Positions 25,782-34,089 of a stretch of DNA of 64,000 nucleotides are shown one piece after another. Position 1 is the first letter of the stretch. Each line of letters opens with the position of its first letter. The DNA lies in assembly GCF_001938945.1 (NCBI RefSeq), contig NZ_MKIO01000020.1:62001-126000 (forward strand). The letters are read 5' to 3'. The notes beneath the pieces were generated by a model. That model was given only the letters and a program-made list of their open reading frames with translations, made no database searches and was not told the origin of the DNA. Position numbers and translations under genes: made by a program. The DNA comes from Xaviernesmea rhizosphaerae. GTDB taxonomy: Bacteria > Pseudomonadota > Alphaproteobacteria > Rhizobiales > Rhizobiaceae.

Positions 25782-26690
25782 TCACTTGTAATGAACGCGC
25801 CGCTCGACGAAGCGGAACTGGATGAAGGTGAAGATCATGATCAGGCCGATCAGCACCAGGCTCTGGGCCGAGGCGCCGGAATAGTTCAGCCCCTGGAAGG
25901 CCTCGTCGACGATGCGGTAGACCATGAGCTCGGTGGCGTGGTTGGGTCCGCCACGGGTGGTGGCGTGCACCATGCCGAAGGTGTCGGAGCCGACGAAGCC
26001 CTCGGTCATCATGGTGACCAGCAGGAAGAACAGGGTGGGCGCGAGCAGCGGCACCTGGATGTCGATGGCGCGGCGGATCGGGCCGGAGCCGTCCATGGCG
26101 GCGGCTTCGATCAGCGAGCGCGGCACGGACTGCAGGCCGGCCAGAAGGAAGATGAAGGTATAGCCCGCCCACTTCCAGATGAAGATGATGATGACGAAAG
26201 CCAGCGCATGGCTGCCATATTTCGCCGGGTTCCAGAGATCCGGCTGGATCTCGTTCAGCATGGCCGCAAGCCCGCGCTCGGGCGAGAGGATGAAGCGGAA
26301 GGCCATGCCGCCCGCCGGACCGGCGACGGCGAAGGGGAGGATATAGAGGAAGCGGAAGAAGCCGGAGCCGGGCAGCTCGCGGTCGACGGCAAGCGCCAGG
26401 ACGAGGCCGATGAAGATGGCGGTGAGCGGCCCGCAAATGGCGAAGATGATGCTGATCATCACCGAATGCCAGTAGAGCTGATCGTTGAAAACTTCCTTGA
26501 AGTTATCGAGCCCGACGAATTCGGCCGCGCCGCCGAAGGGCGGCTCCAGGGTAAAGGCCCAGTTCAGCACGGCCGTGACCGGCCAGTAGAAGAACAGGAG
26601 GATGAGGAGGAGCTGTGGCGCGGCGAAGAGGATCGGCAGCCAGGTGCTCTTGAAGACGGAGCGCTTTTCCATGGCGAGGGTGTCCGGCAT
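25782..26690 (-). CDS. ugpA: ABC transporter permease, UgpA type
   Basis: First permease of the importer, about 302 residues and six helices. The N-terminus VFKSTWLPILFAAPQLLLILLFFYWPV matches UgpA and its EAA loop is EAAAMDGSGPIRRAIDIQVPLL. The start is uncertain: ATG at 26690 (MPDTLAMEKRS) or 26672 (MEKRS); neither has a strong Shine-Dalgarno. The frame is open further up but unconvincing. It follows the binding protein gene after roughly 110 bases. Confidence 0.87.
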   Translation of the reverse strand: MPDTLAMEKRSVFKSTWLPILFAAPQLLLILLFFYWPVTAVLNWAFTLEPPFGGAAEFVGLDNFKEVFNDQLYWHSVMISIIFAICGPLTAIFIGLVLALAVDRELPGSGFFRFLYILPFAVAGPAGGMAFRFILSPERGLAAMLNEIQPDLWNPAKYGSHALAFVIIIFIWKWAGYTFIFLLAGLQSVPRSLIEAAAMDGSGPIRRAIDIQVPLLAPTLFFLLVTMMTEGFVGSDTFGMVHATTRGGPNHATELMVYRIVDEAFQGLNYSGASAQSLVLIGLIMIFTFIQFRFVERRVHYK

Positions 26691-26798
26691 GTCGGGGGAG
26701 GAGCGGCCTGGGTACGCATTGAGATGCGGCTGCGGCCCGGGCAACAGGAGAGGGCCCGCCTTTGGCAAGGCAGGCCCCGGTGCGGATGCGGGCGCGGC

Positions 26799-28142
26799 TT
26801 AGTTCAGCTTTTCGCCGGCATAGGTCTTTTCGAAGCGGCGCAGACCCTGGTTCGAGCGCTCGACGGCCTGGTCGATCGAGCTCTGGATGTCGGCGTTCTG
26901 CATGTAGATGGCTTCGAGCGCGCTGGTGACTTCCTTGCGGATCTGCGTGAAGTTGCCGAGGCGGATGCCGCGCGTGGTGTCGGTCGGCTGGGTCAGCGTC
27001 AGGCTTTCGATGGCGATCTCGCGGCCCTTGTAGGGCGCCTTGTCGTAGAAGCCGTTCTTCTTCATGCTTTCAAAGCCGGTCTTGGTGACCGGGATGTAGC
27101 CGGTGACCGTCGACCACCACTGAACCATGTCGGGCTGGGCGATGAAGTTGAGGAAGGCGGCAGCGCCCTTGTATTCGGCTTCCGGACGACCGGCCATGAC
27201 CCACAGCGAGGCGCCGCCGACGAGCGACTTCTTGCGCTCGGTGCCCTTGAAGACCGGCAGCATGGCCACGTCCCACTTGACGCCTTCGGGCAGGGTCTTG
27301 CCGACCGTGCCGTGATCGGCGATCGAGCTCATCATGATCTGGCAGGTCTGCGAGGTGAAGGCGGGAACGATGTCCATGCCGAGCTGCTTGGTCTTGACGA
27401 CGAACAGCTTCTCGTCCTGCATCTTCTTGAAGAACTTCAGTTCGTCGATGAACTTGGTCTTGTTGACGACGAGTTCGGCGTTCAGGCCCTTATAGCCATT
27501 GCCTTCGGTGGCGATCGGCTGGTCGTGGATGGCAGAGAACTGTTCCATCAGCGGCCAGGTGTCGAAGTTGAATGCCATCGGGCATTCATAGCCGGCGGCC
27601 TTCAGCTTCTTGGCAGCTTCGGCAACCTCTTCCCAGGTCTGGGGCTTGCCGGTCACGCCGGCCTTCTCGAAGGCGCTCATGTTGTAATAGATGACGGCGG
27701 TCGAGGAATTGAAGGGGAAGGACAAGAGCTCGCCGCTACCGGTGGCATAGTAGTTGGCGATGCCGGGGAAGTAGTTGTCCCAGTCGATCTTATAGCCATT
27801 GTCGGCCATCAGCTTCTTGGCGGGAACGAAGGCCTTGGACAGCATCATGTCCAGCGTGCCGGCGTCGTAGATCTGGGTGATGGCCGGCTGCTTCTTGGCG
27901 CGATAGGCGGCGATCGTGTTCTGCAGCGTGGTGTCGTAGCCGTTCTGCGAGGTGCAGACGATTTCGAAGTCGGCCTGGCTGTCGTTGAACTTCTTGCAGG
28001 CTTCCTGAACGCGCTCACCGATGTCGCCGGTGTTGCCATACCAGAATTCGAACTTGGTCTTTTCGGCGAAAGCCGGGGCGGCGGCCAGCGTGGTGGCGGC
28101 GAACAGGCCGGCGAGGGCGGCGCGCAGAGCGGAGTTTTTCAT
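26799..28142 (-). CDS. ugpB: Glycerol-3-phosphate-type extracellular solute-binding protein, UgpB
   Basis: Periplasmic binding protein of 447 residues. Sec signal with LAGLFAATTLAAAPAFA, cut before EKTKFEFW. The mature protein shows UgpB-like order: FWYGNTGDIGERVQEACKKFN, AAYRAKKQPAITQIYDAGTLDMMLSKAFVP, GELLSFPFNSSTAVIYYN and the C-terminal RGIRLGNFTQIRKEVTSALEAIY. The ATG at 28142 has AGAGGA six bases in front. As first gene of the leftward unit ugpB-ugpA-ugpE-ugpC-epimerase, it lies 111 bases from a Pho-box-like site, which fits phosphate-starvation control of glycerol-3-phosphate uptake. Confidence 0.86.
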   Translation of the reverse strand: MKNSALRAALAGLFAATTLAAAPAFAEKTKFEFWYGNTGDIGERVQEACKKFNDSQADFEIVCTSQNGYDTTLQNTIAAYRAKKQPAITQIYDAGTLDMMLSKAFVPAKKLMADNGYKIDWDNYFPGIANYYATGSGELLSFPFNSSTAVIYYNMSAFEKAGVTGKPQTWEEVAEAAKKLKAAGYECPMAFNFDTWPLMEQFSAIHDQPIATEGNGYKGLNAELVVNKTKFIDELKFFKKMQDEKLFVVKTKQLGMDIVPAFTSQTCQIMMSSIADHGTVGKTLPEGVKWDVAMLPVFKGTERKKSLVGGASLWVMAGRPEAEYKGAAAFLNFIAQPDMVQWWSTVTGYIPVTKTGFESMKKNGFYDKAPYKGREIAIESLTLTQPTDTTRGIRLGNFTQIRKEVTSALEAIYMQNADIQSSIDQAVERSNQGLRRFEKTYAGEKLN

Positions 28143-28568
28143 CTTGGTCCTCTTCGGGAAAGGGTTCGGTGTCCTTCCGCCGGCGCTAGAGCCTGTCCGG
28201 GGATGACCCGCGGCTCTCATAGCGCCCGATTATTACAGTTTGTCTGAGGTTTTCTGACGCTATCATGACAGGAGCAGTGGAGTTTGCCCTGTCCTGGGCC
28301 CGTCTCTTGACAGAGGATCGCGGCTCCGCAGCAACGATCCATGCGCTGGGTGCAAGGGTGCCTTGAGGCATGAGCGCTGGTTTTCGACGGTTTAAAACGA
28401 TTATATTGCGGTCATCGAACAGGCCGGACGGCAAGACGCCTCGGCGGGCATGACGCTCGCGAGGCAGGCTTCCCACAGAGGGAGGCAGCCGTCGCGGTCG
28501 ATGACGGGGCCGCGAACGGCTCCACCCCCGGGAGCCGGAAGGCCGGTTCCCCACCACAGGAGACCGCC
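28143..28568. other. Intergenic region between ugpB and a DUF1127 gene
   Basis: Divergent promoters must lie here. The ugp side holds the Pho-box-like site and AT-rich sequence (28225-28262). The other side holds GC-rich sequence and AGGAG just before the DUF1127 start at 28569. I see no other gene or RNA. Confidence 0.55.
28254..28271 (-). promoter_or_regulatory. Pho-box-like site upstream of ugpB
   Basis: On the minus strand the site reads CTGTCAT-GATA-GCGTCAG. The Pho-box consensus is two CTGTCAT direct repeats spaced by four bases; the first repeat is perfect and the second matches in four of seven positions. It lies 111 bases before the ugpB start. PhoB control of ugp operons is established in other proteobacteria. 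Confidence 0.5.
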
Positions 28569-28715
28569 ATGAACCTCACCCGCTCTTTCTCCGCCTGGCG
28601 CGAATATCGTCAGACCGTCACCGAACTCGGCCGCATGAGCAACCGCGAGCTGAACGACCTCGGCATCGCCCGCGCCGACATCCGCTCGGTCGCCCGCGCC
28701 GCCGTCAAGCGCTAA
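28569..28715 (+). CDS. DUF1127 small protein
   Basis: A protein of 48 residues, MNLTRSFSAWREYRQ at the N-terminus followed by ELGRMSNRELNDLGIARADIR, the DUF1127 (YjiS-like) core of an Arg-rich helical peptide. The length is normal for the short class. An AGGAG site stands about five bases before the ATG. Such proteins in Agrobacterium and relatives act in phosphate and carbon metabolism through RNA-linked control. Placement divergent from a Pho-box-bearing ugp operon is suggestive, but a regulatory link is not shown. Confidence 0.88.
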   Translation: MNLTRSFSAWREYRQTVTELGRMSNRELNDLGIARADIRSVARAAVKR

Positions 28716-28953
28716 GGCACAATCCGGCCCGCGTGACATGAGGGTCGATAAGATTGCGCGTCAAAGACAAGGCCCCAGAGCGCCGATCTGATCCGTGCGA
28801 TCGAAAAGCGCTCTCGGCGCATCCTGTCGGGACGATCTGAAGGCAGGCTTCCGGTTTTTGGCTGATGGCAGGTCCATGCCAAACTCCAGGTGCTGAAGCC
28901 CCGAAACGTAATATCAATGCCCGGCCTGTCCTGCGCGACAGCCGGGCATTTTT
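28716..28953 (+). ncRNA. Possible small RNA or long 3' leader ending in an intrinsic terminator
   Basis: After the DUF1127 stop a 200-base noncoding stretch ends at a strong terminator (28916-28953). It could be the 3' untranslated part of the DUF1127 mRNA or a separate small RNA. No promoter is evident, and I match no known family. Confidence 0.25.
28916..28953 (+). terminator. Rho-independent terminator
   Basis: Left arm AATGCCCGGCCTGTC and right arm GACAGCCGGGCATT pair with a single bulged C around CTGCGC, followed by TTTG. The terminator serves transcription from the DUF1127 side. Confidence 0.75.
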
Positions 28954-28989
28954 GTACCTGCGGGAACCGCACCGTTTTCTGAATGCAGC

Positions 28990-29286
28990 TTTCAGCAGAG
29001 CCGGCCCCCCTTGGAAGGGCCACGCGCCGCCAAGCCGCTGGTGTGGTGCGTCGATCTGTCCGTCGGCTTCTCTCTCCAGCACGGTCCGGTGATCGCCGTT
29101 GCCGACAAGGTGCTGCCGCACCGCCTGCCGGCCGCCGCCCTCATTCTGGTGAACGCCACCATCGCGGCCTTCGTCTCCTTCCGGCTGTTTGAGCGTCCTG
29201 TCGGCATTGCCATTCAGCGCCGTTGCGGGGGCGGCCGCCGAGCTTTGCCGCGACGCCTGACGCGGAGCGTCGGAGCGACGTTTTAA
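28990..29286 (+). pseudogene. Remnant of an acyltransferase-3 family membrane protein, C-terminal fragment
   Basis: A translated stretch reads VWCVDLSVGFSLQHGPVIAVADKVLP and then AALILVNATIAAFVSFRLFERPVG, which matches the last two helices and the FRLFERPV ending of acyltransferase-3 (OafA-type) proteins. Only about 80 residues are left with no start or upstream domain. The preceding sequence is a terminator and noncoding. It is best read as the tail of a decayed gene. Confidence 0.5.
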
Positions 29287-30398
29287 CCGGAATCCTGCTC
29301 GATTCCGCCGCCGCGCGCCTTCGCGCGATAGGAGGCCTTGTCGGCGCGCGAAATCAGCGCCTTGAGGTCGACATCCTTACGGGCGGACAGCGCATAACCC
29401 AGGCTGATGCCGATGGTCAGCTCGGTGCCGGCTAGGCGATAGGGCACGGTCAGCAGGCCGATCACTGCCTGTGCCATGCGTTCGGCCTCCTCCGGCGCGG
29501 TCAGGCCCGCCTGCCACAGGATGAACTCGTCGCCCCCCGCCCGCACGACCAGATCCGGCGCGCGCACCAGTCCTTTCAGGCGGTCGGCGATCTGGATCAG
29601 CAATTCGTCGCCGACCAGATGGCCGAAGCGGTCATTGACCGACTTGAAGCCGTCGAGGTCGAAACAATGGATCGCCGTCATCGCCTTCGCGCGCGCGGAA
29701 GGGTTCTCGCGACCGGCCGGATGGTCGAAGGCATCGTAGAGCGCGCGGCGATTGGCCAGGCCCGTCAAGGCATCGCGATGGGCTTGTTTCGCCATTTGCT
29801 GCCGGATGCAGATATGCCGCGCGGTGGTGCTGTAGACGTGCATCACGCTTTGCGAGGCCGCGATGAGGAAGGCCGCGAAGATGAAGCTGATCAACCAGTG
29901 CGCTTCGCCGCCTTGCCACGCCATGGCCAGGATGGCCGGCAGGGAGGCCGTCGCGATGGATGCAATGGCGATCCTCGGGCGCACGGACACGCGGCTGGCC
30001 ACGCCGGCGGAATAGCCGAAGACCGTGCAGGTTGCCACGACCTGAAGGGCGAGGTCCGGCTCCATGAAAATCACGCTGCTGATCACACCCACCGACAGGG
30101 CCATGATCAGACTGAGGATGGCATGCCGGCGCTCCCAGCGCCGTGACCGCATCAGGTCGGCGGCCTGGCGATCGAGGTCGCGCAGATGCAGCTCCAGCAT
30201 GACGCTCTTGGCAAAACCGGCCGACACGCCGAGGATGACGGCGACCAGCACCAGGGGTTGCCCCAGCAACGACCAGGCATGGACCCCGACGATCAGCAGG
30301 ATGAACGTCATCAGCGCTGTGGGAACCGACGTATAGGCCAGCTCCGCCACCAGTTCCTGATAGACCTCGTCCGTTTCCGGTTCGACGATGCGTTTCAA
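29283..30398 (-). CDS. GGDEF diguanylate cyclase with N-terminal membrane sensor
   Basis: Protein of about 371 residues that would make cyclic di-GMP. Residues 1-190 hold around six membrane helices (from VPTALMTFILLIVGVHAWSLL to LISFIFAAFLIAAS), and residues 205-371 form the GGDEF domain: DALTGLANRRALYDAF, FDLDGFKSVNDRFGHLVGDELL, and an intact active-site GGDEF in VVRAGGDEFILW, then ISLGYAL and ADKASYRAKARGG. I prefer the TTG at 30398 because AGGGAGGG lies nine bases upstream; a GTG at 30422 is possible. The frame above that runs into repeat copy C. No inhibitory RxxD site is apparent. Confidence 0.85.
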   Translation of the reverse strand: MKRIVEPETDEVYQELVAELAYTSVPTALMTFILLIVGVHAWSLLGQPLVLVAVILGVSAGFAKSVMLELHLRDLDRQAADLMRSRRWERRHAILSLIMALSVGVISSVIFMEPDLALQVVATCTVFGYSAGVASRVSVRPRIAIASIATASLPAILAMAWQGGEAHWLISFIFAAFLIAASQSVMHVYSTTARHICIRQQMAKQAHRDALTGLANRRALYDAFDHPAGRENPSARAKAMTAIHCFDLDGFKSVNDRFGHLVGDELLIQIADRLKGLVRAPDLVVRAGGDEFILWQAGLTAPEEAERMAQAVIGLLTVPYRLAGTELTIGISLGYALSARKDVDLKALISRADKASYRAKARGGGIEQDSG

Positions 30399-30452
30399 AG
30401 GGCTGACGCCCTCCCTTGTCACAAGCCGGCCGAACGGGAGTTCGGCGCGGTG

Positions 30453-30518
30453 CTTTCTTTTTCTGTCGTCGCATCGGATGGGTCCGAATACCGCTTGCCG
30501 GTGTTCGCTCCGATGCGC
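30453..30518 (+). repeat. Intergenic palindrome family, copy C
   Basis: Contains GCATCGGATGGGTCCGAATACC and the closing CTCCGATGCGC after CTTTTTCTGTCGTC. It matches the second half of the family (GCATCGGATTT...CCGATGC) with substitutions. Confidence 0.65.
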
Positions 30519-31089
30519 TGGCAGCCGGATCCTGCGCCAGGCGCCCCTCCACATCCCCCGCGAGAGGCGGTTCTGACATCCGCCCTCCACCTGGCCGGGC
30601 CGGTTCGGAGCGGCACGGCAGGGTCATTGCCTTTTGCCTGGGCCTTTCTGCCCAGGCCCGTCTCCCCGTGCCCTTCTGCTTGAGCGAGCAAGGCGAGCGG
30701 GCCTGAGGCACACCCGCGCCGTGCGCGCCGCCAGGCGAATGCTGCCGCTAGATGAGGACATGCTGTAATGCAAATCTATTGAGAAAGCGTGTTCCGCGTG
30801 AGCTCTGTATCGATGGTGTTGCACCTGCGAAGGTGCTGGAGCGACAGGCGAGAGCCGCTTTTCGCATATGCAGGATAAAGCGAAATGCAGGAGATCGGAC
30901 GGCTTATGATCGTCTGCGCGACCCTCTGCTGAGGCCGGCGCGCCCCCTTCAAGCCGCGTGCGATGTGCCGTGAGGAAGGCGTCGGCCGCAGCCCGGGCGC
31001 AAAGCGCGTCGCGGTCTTTTTTACTTCCCGCGCTTCCCGTCATTGTCTTGCAGCACGGCACGACCGCAAACCGCTTCCCATTTTCGCGC

Positions 31090-31165
31090 GGCATGCTCTG
31101 AGCTTGTTGTTTTTGCATCGGCGTTTTCCGAAAATCAGGTCCCGCTTTTCGGGTTGATGGTCTAG
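31090..31165 (+). repeat. Intergenic palindrome family, copy D
   Basis: Reads TTGTTTTTGCATCGG, then CGTTTTCCGAAAATCAGG, TCCCGCTTTTCGGG and TGGTCTAGC. It matches the family spacer TTGTTTTTGCATCGG...CCGAAAA...CCCACTTTTCGG...GCTCTAG, with decay in the final arm. Confidence 0.7.
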
Positions 31166-31247
31166 CATCGCCGACCGCCCGAGCCGGCCATGCCGCGCGC
31201 CGATATCGGTTTGCGGCGGCGGGTCATCCGATTGCAGGAGAGTGAGA

Positions 31248-32474
31248 ATGAGCGAGATCGACCGCCAGCGCGCCGCGCGGCTGATGCAGGCGGAGGGGCT
31301 GGAGGCTCTGGTGCTGTTTCAGCCCGATGCCTTTCGCTATGCCACCGGCGCGCCGGCCGGCGTGGCCGCCATGTGGGGCCGGGCCGGCGCGGCGATCGCG
31401 CTGGTGCCGGCCGATGCGGCCTTGCCCATCGCCGCCGTGATCAGCGATCACGCCGCCCCCGCGTTGGCGCGCCTTGCGCCGGCGGTGGAGCGGCGCGTGC
31501 ATGGTATCTGGATCGACCAGTTGACGCTGGGCCCGGTGTCGAGCCTTGCCGGGGTCGAGGCGGCCTATGCCGCGCAGGGGCTTGGCCGGTCGCGCCCGGA
31601 AACCTTCGATCGCGCCGCCTGCTTCGTGCTCCTCGGCGATCTGCTGCAGACCCATGGCCTGTCGTCCGCCCGGATCGGCGTCGATCTCGCTTTCCTGCCG
31701 GCCGCCGATTTCACCGCACTTGAAGCCGCGCTGCCGCGGGTGCGCTGGGTCGATGGCTCCCTCTGCCTGATGCGGCTGCGCGCGGTGAAGACTCCGCGCG
31801 AGATCGCCCGCCTGCGCCAGGCGAGCCAGGCGGCCGAAGCGGGCCTGCGGCGCATGGCCGAGGCGGTGGCCGATGGCGTGCCGCTCGCCACGCTCTCTGC
31901 CGCCTGGAAGGCCGGCGCGGCGGATGCTGCGGCTCGGGGCGGTTTTACCCTCACCGGCACCTGGGATTATCTGTCCGTCGGCCCGGATCTCGCCGATCCC
32001 GGCGCCCGGGTTGCGCCCGGCGCGCTGATCAAGGCGGATGTCGGCACGCTGGTGGAGGGCTATTCCTCCGATGGCGCGCGCACCTATAGTTTCGGCCGGC
32101 CGCCGGATCTCGCCCGGGACATCTTCGCGGTTCTGGAGGAGGCCTTCGAAGCGGGGCTTGCGGCGATCCGCCCCGGCGCGCGCTTCGGCGATGTCCATGC
32201 CGCCATGAGCACCGTGGTTCACGGTCACGGTCTGACGCGCTATGCGCGCGGCCATTTCGGCCATTCGGTCGGCGGTGGCATGGGGATCGAGGAGGCGCCG
32301 TTCTTTTCCACTGGAAACCCTGAGCGGATCGAGCCCGGCATGGTGCTGGCAATCGAGGCGCCCTTCTACGGCCAGGGGCTGGGCGCGCTGATGATCGAGG
32401 AGATGGTGCTGGTGACCGAGACCGGCACCGAGCGCATCGACAGCCTGCCGCGCGGGCTGGTAGAACTTGGCTGA
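31248..32474 (+). CDS. M24 family metallopeptidase (Xaa-Pro dipeptidase-like)
   Basis: Protein of 408 residues with the creatinase/aminopeptidase P layout: a 160-residue N-terminal domain and a C-terminal pita-bread domain. Metal ligands are in order: Asp pair in IKADVGTLVEGYSSDGARTY, His in GHFGHSVGGGMG, Glu in LAIEAPFYGQG and Glu in MIEEMVLVTE. The ATG at 31248 follows GCAGGAGA at 31235-31242. It may be a dipeptidase or a creatinase-like enzyme. It stands alone with repeats on both sides. Confidence 0.88.
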   Translation: MSEIDRQRAARLMQAEGLEALVLFQPDAFRYATGAPAGVAAMWGRAGAAIALVPADAALPIAAVISDHAAPALARLAPAVERRVHGIWIDQLTLGPVSSLAGVEAAYAAQGLGRSRPETFDRAACFVLLGDLLQTHGLSSARIGVDLAFLPAADFTALEAALPRVRWVDGSLCLMRLRAVKTPREIARLRQASQAAEAGLRRMAEAVADGVPLATLSAAWKAGAADAAARGGFTLTGTWDYLSVGPDLADPGARVAPGALIKADVGTLVEGYSSDGARTYSFGRPPDLARDIFAVLEEAFEAGLAAIRPGARFGDVHAAMSTVVHGHGLTRYARGHFGHSVGGGMGIEEAPFFSTGNPERIEPGMVLAIEAPFYGQGLGALMIEEMVLVTETGTERIDSLPRGLVELG

Positions 32475-32517
32475 GAGAAAGGCGGCGGGTGTGCCCCGCC
32501 GCCTGCTCAGGCGTTCG

Positions 32518-32666
32518 CGCATCGGACTGAAAACCGGCTCCGGCCTTTCGGTCCGGTGGGCTAGAGCATCAGACTGAAAATCGCACGCAGTCCGATGCTC
32601 TAATTTTTTGTTTTTGCATCGGATTTGTCCGAAAACCGGTTCCCACTTTTCGGACCGATGCTCTAG
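32518..32666 (+). repeat. Intergenic palindrome family, copy E (fullest copy)
   Basis: Three hairpins are visible: GCATCGGACTGAAAACCGG, then AGAGCATCAGACTG pairing with CAGTCCGATGCTCT, then TTGTTTTTGCATCGG, TCCGAAAACCGGTTCCC, CTTTTCGG and ACCGATGCTCTAG. The final CTCTAG contains the stop codon of the convergent RpiB gene (32663-32665), so the repeat has been fixed at the gene's end. Confidence 0.85.
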
Positions 32667-33118
32667 CCCTTGTTGTACTTGGCGTCCACGGCGTTGATCG
32701 CCTCGACATTGCCGGCCGAGCGGCCGTTTTCGTCGAAGGTCTGGGCGAGATAGGCGTCGGCGATTGCCTTGGCCAGCTCGCTGCCGATCACGCGCGCGCC
32801 CATGGTGATGATCTGGGCATTGTTGGAGAGTGCTGCGCGCTCGGCCGAATAGGTGTCGTGCGTCAGCGCGGCGCGGATGCCCGGCACCTTGTTGGCCGAG
32901 ATGCAGACGCCGATGCCCGTGCCGCAGACCAGGATGGCCCGGTCATAGGTGCCGGCGAGCACGGCCGAGGCCACGCGGTCCGACAGGGTGGCATAGAAGG
33001 CATCCGGACCGGCATCGGTGCGCGAGATTTCCGCCACCTCGTGGCGCTCCTTCAGATGGTCGGCGAGAACCTTGGCCAGGCCTTCGCCCGCACTGTCTCC
33101 GGCAACGGCGATTTTCAT
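32663..33118 (-). CDS. Ribose-5-phosphate isomerase B family protein (RpiB/LacAB, EryI-like)
   Basis: Sugar-phosphate isomerase of 151 residues. Cys65 in [13 protein letters not shown] and His87 in [28 protein letters not shown] are the catalytic pair expected in the family. The ATG at 33118 follows AGGAGG at a good spacing. The start is 80 bases downstream of the TpiA-like gene stop, and a DeoR regulator lies beyond. In Brucella the tpiA2-rpiB pair (eryH, eryI) acts in erythritol breakdown; whether erythritol is the substrate here is inferred from the trio only. The stop codon lies in repeat E. Confidence 0.85.
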   Translation of the reverse strand: MKIAVAGDSAGEGLAKVLADHLKERHEVAEISRTDAGPDAFYATLSDRVASAVLAGTYDRAILVCGTGIGVCISANKVPGIRAALTHDTYSAERAALSNNAQIITMGARVIGSELAKAIADAYLAQTFDENGRSAGNVEAINAVDAKYNKG

Positions 33119-33197
33119 GATCTGTTTCCTCCTGGTTTGACTGATTGTGGCGAAGCTTGCCCGGCCCCGCCTGCTCGGGGGCGGGCGGATGGGATCG

Positions 33198-33971
33198 TCA
33201 GAGCGTGGCGGCGACGCGGGCGAGAATGTCGAGATAGCCTTCCACATTCCAGGCCGAGCGGCCGATGAACAGGCCGTCAATGTTCGGGCAGGCGATCAGT
33301 TCGGCGCAATTGCCCGGATTGACCGAGCCGCCATAAAGACAGGGCACGGCATGGCCGAGCACATGGCGGGCGACCTCGGCGATCTCGCGATGGCGGGCAT
33401 CGGCATAATCGGCCGTGGCCGGAATGCCCTTTTCGCCGATGGCCCAGACCGGCTCGTAGGCGAGCAGGATCGGCCGGGCGGCCTCTTCAGCGCTCAGCCC
33501 CTTCAGCGCGCCCTCGACCTCGCGGGCCAGAACCTCGGAGGCCCGGCCGCTGTTGCGGTCTTCCAGCGTCTCGCCAATGCAGATCAGCGGGGTCAGGCCA
33601 TGGCGCAGCGCCGCCTTGACCTTGAGATTCACCGTCTCGTCGGTCTCGCCGAAATGTTCGCGCCGCTCGGAATGGCCGAGCTCGACCAGGTCCAGCCCGC
33701 AATCGGTCAGCATGAGAGGCGAGATCTCGCCGGTCCAGGCGCCGCGATCCTCCCAATGCATGTTCTGCGCCCCGACCTTGACCGGCACGTCGGCCAGGAT
33801 GGTCTTGACCTCGCGCACCGCCGTGAAGGGCGGGATGACGAAGGGCTGGATCTGCGGATGGATGCGCCCATGGGCGTCCTTCAGCGTCTCGGCGAAGCTG
33901 CGGGCTTCGGCCAGCGTCTTGTTCATCTTCCAGCTGGTGCCGATCCAGATCCGGCGGTGATGCTGCGACAT
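33198..33971 (-). CDS. Triosephosphate isomerase-like protein (TpiA2/EryH-like)
   Basis: TIM barrel of 257 residues. Lys15 (in TSWKMN), His100 (in [12 protein letters not shown]) and Glu173 (in AYEPVWAIG) are the triosephosphate isomerase catalytic residues. The canonical Asn that precedes the Lys by two positions is Ser here (GTSWKMN instead of GNWKMN), which makes a second, specialised isomerase likely rather than the glycolytic one. The ATG at 33971 has AGGAGG. Paired with RpiB and DeoR, it resembles EryH of Brucella, which isomerises tetrulose phosphates. Confidence 0.87.
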   Translation of the reverse strand: MSQHHRRIWIGTSWKMNKTLAEARSFAETLKDAHGRIHPQIQPFVIPPFTAVREVKTILADVPVKVGAQNMHWEDRGAWTGEISPLMLTDCGLDLVELGHSERREHFGETDETVNLKVKAALRHGLTPLICIGETLEDRNSGRASEVLAREVEGALKGLSAEEAARPILLAYEPVWAIGEKGIPATADYADARHREIAEVARHVLGHAVPCLYGGSVNPGNCAELIACPNIDGLFIGRSAWNVEGYLDILARVAATL

Positions 33972-34089
33972 TCTCTTTCCTCCTGGCCGTCCTTTCGGAC
34001 GGGTCTTTCTTCGCGGCGGCGATGGGGCGGACCGTCCGCCCGGCTTGCAGCAATGGCATGCGACCGGCAGGCCGCAGCCTTTTGGCTTC

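Larger units (their letters stand above)
30399..31247. other. Long intergenic region with repeat copies C and D
   Basis: Copies of the palindrome family lie at about 30453-30518 and 31090-31165, the latter next to the M24 peptidase gene. The AT-rich stretch around 30740-30790 (TAATGCAAATCTATTGAG) could be a promoter. Apart from these I see no credible gene. Confidence 0.6.

Noticed and set aside
25749-28247. An 832-codon plus-strand frame opposite ugpA and ugpB
   Set aside because: It is antisense to well-defined transport genes.
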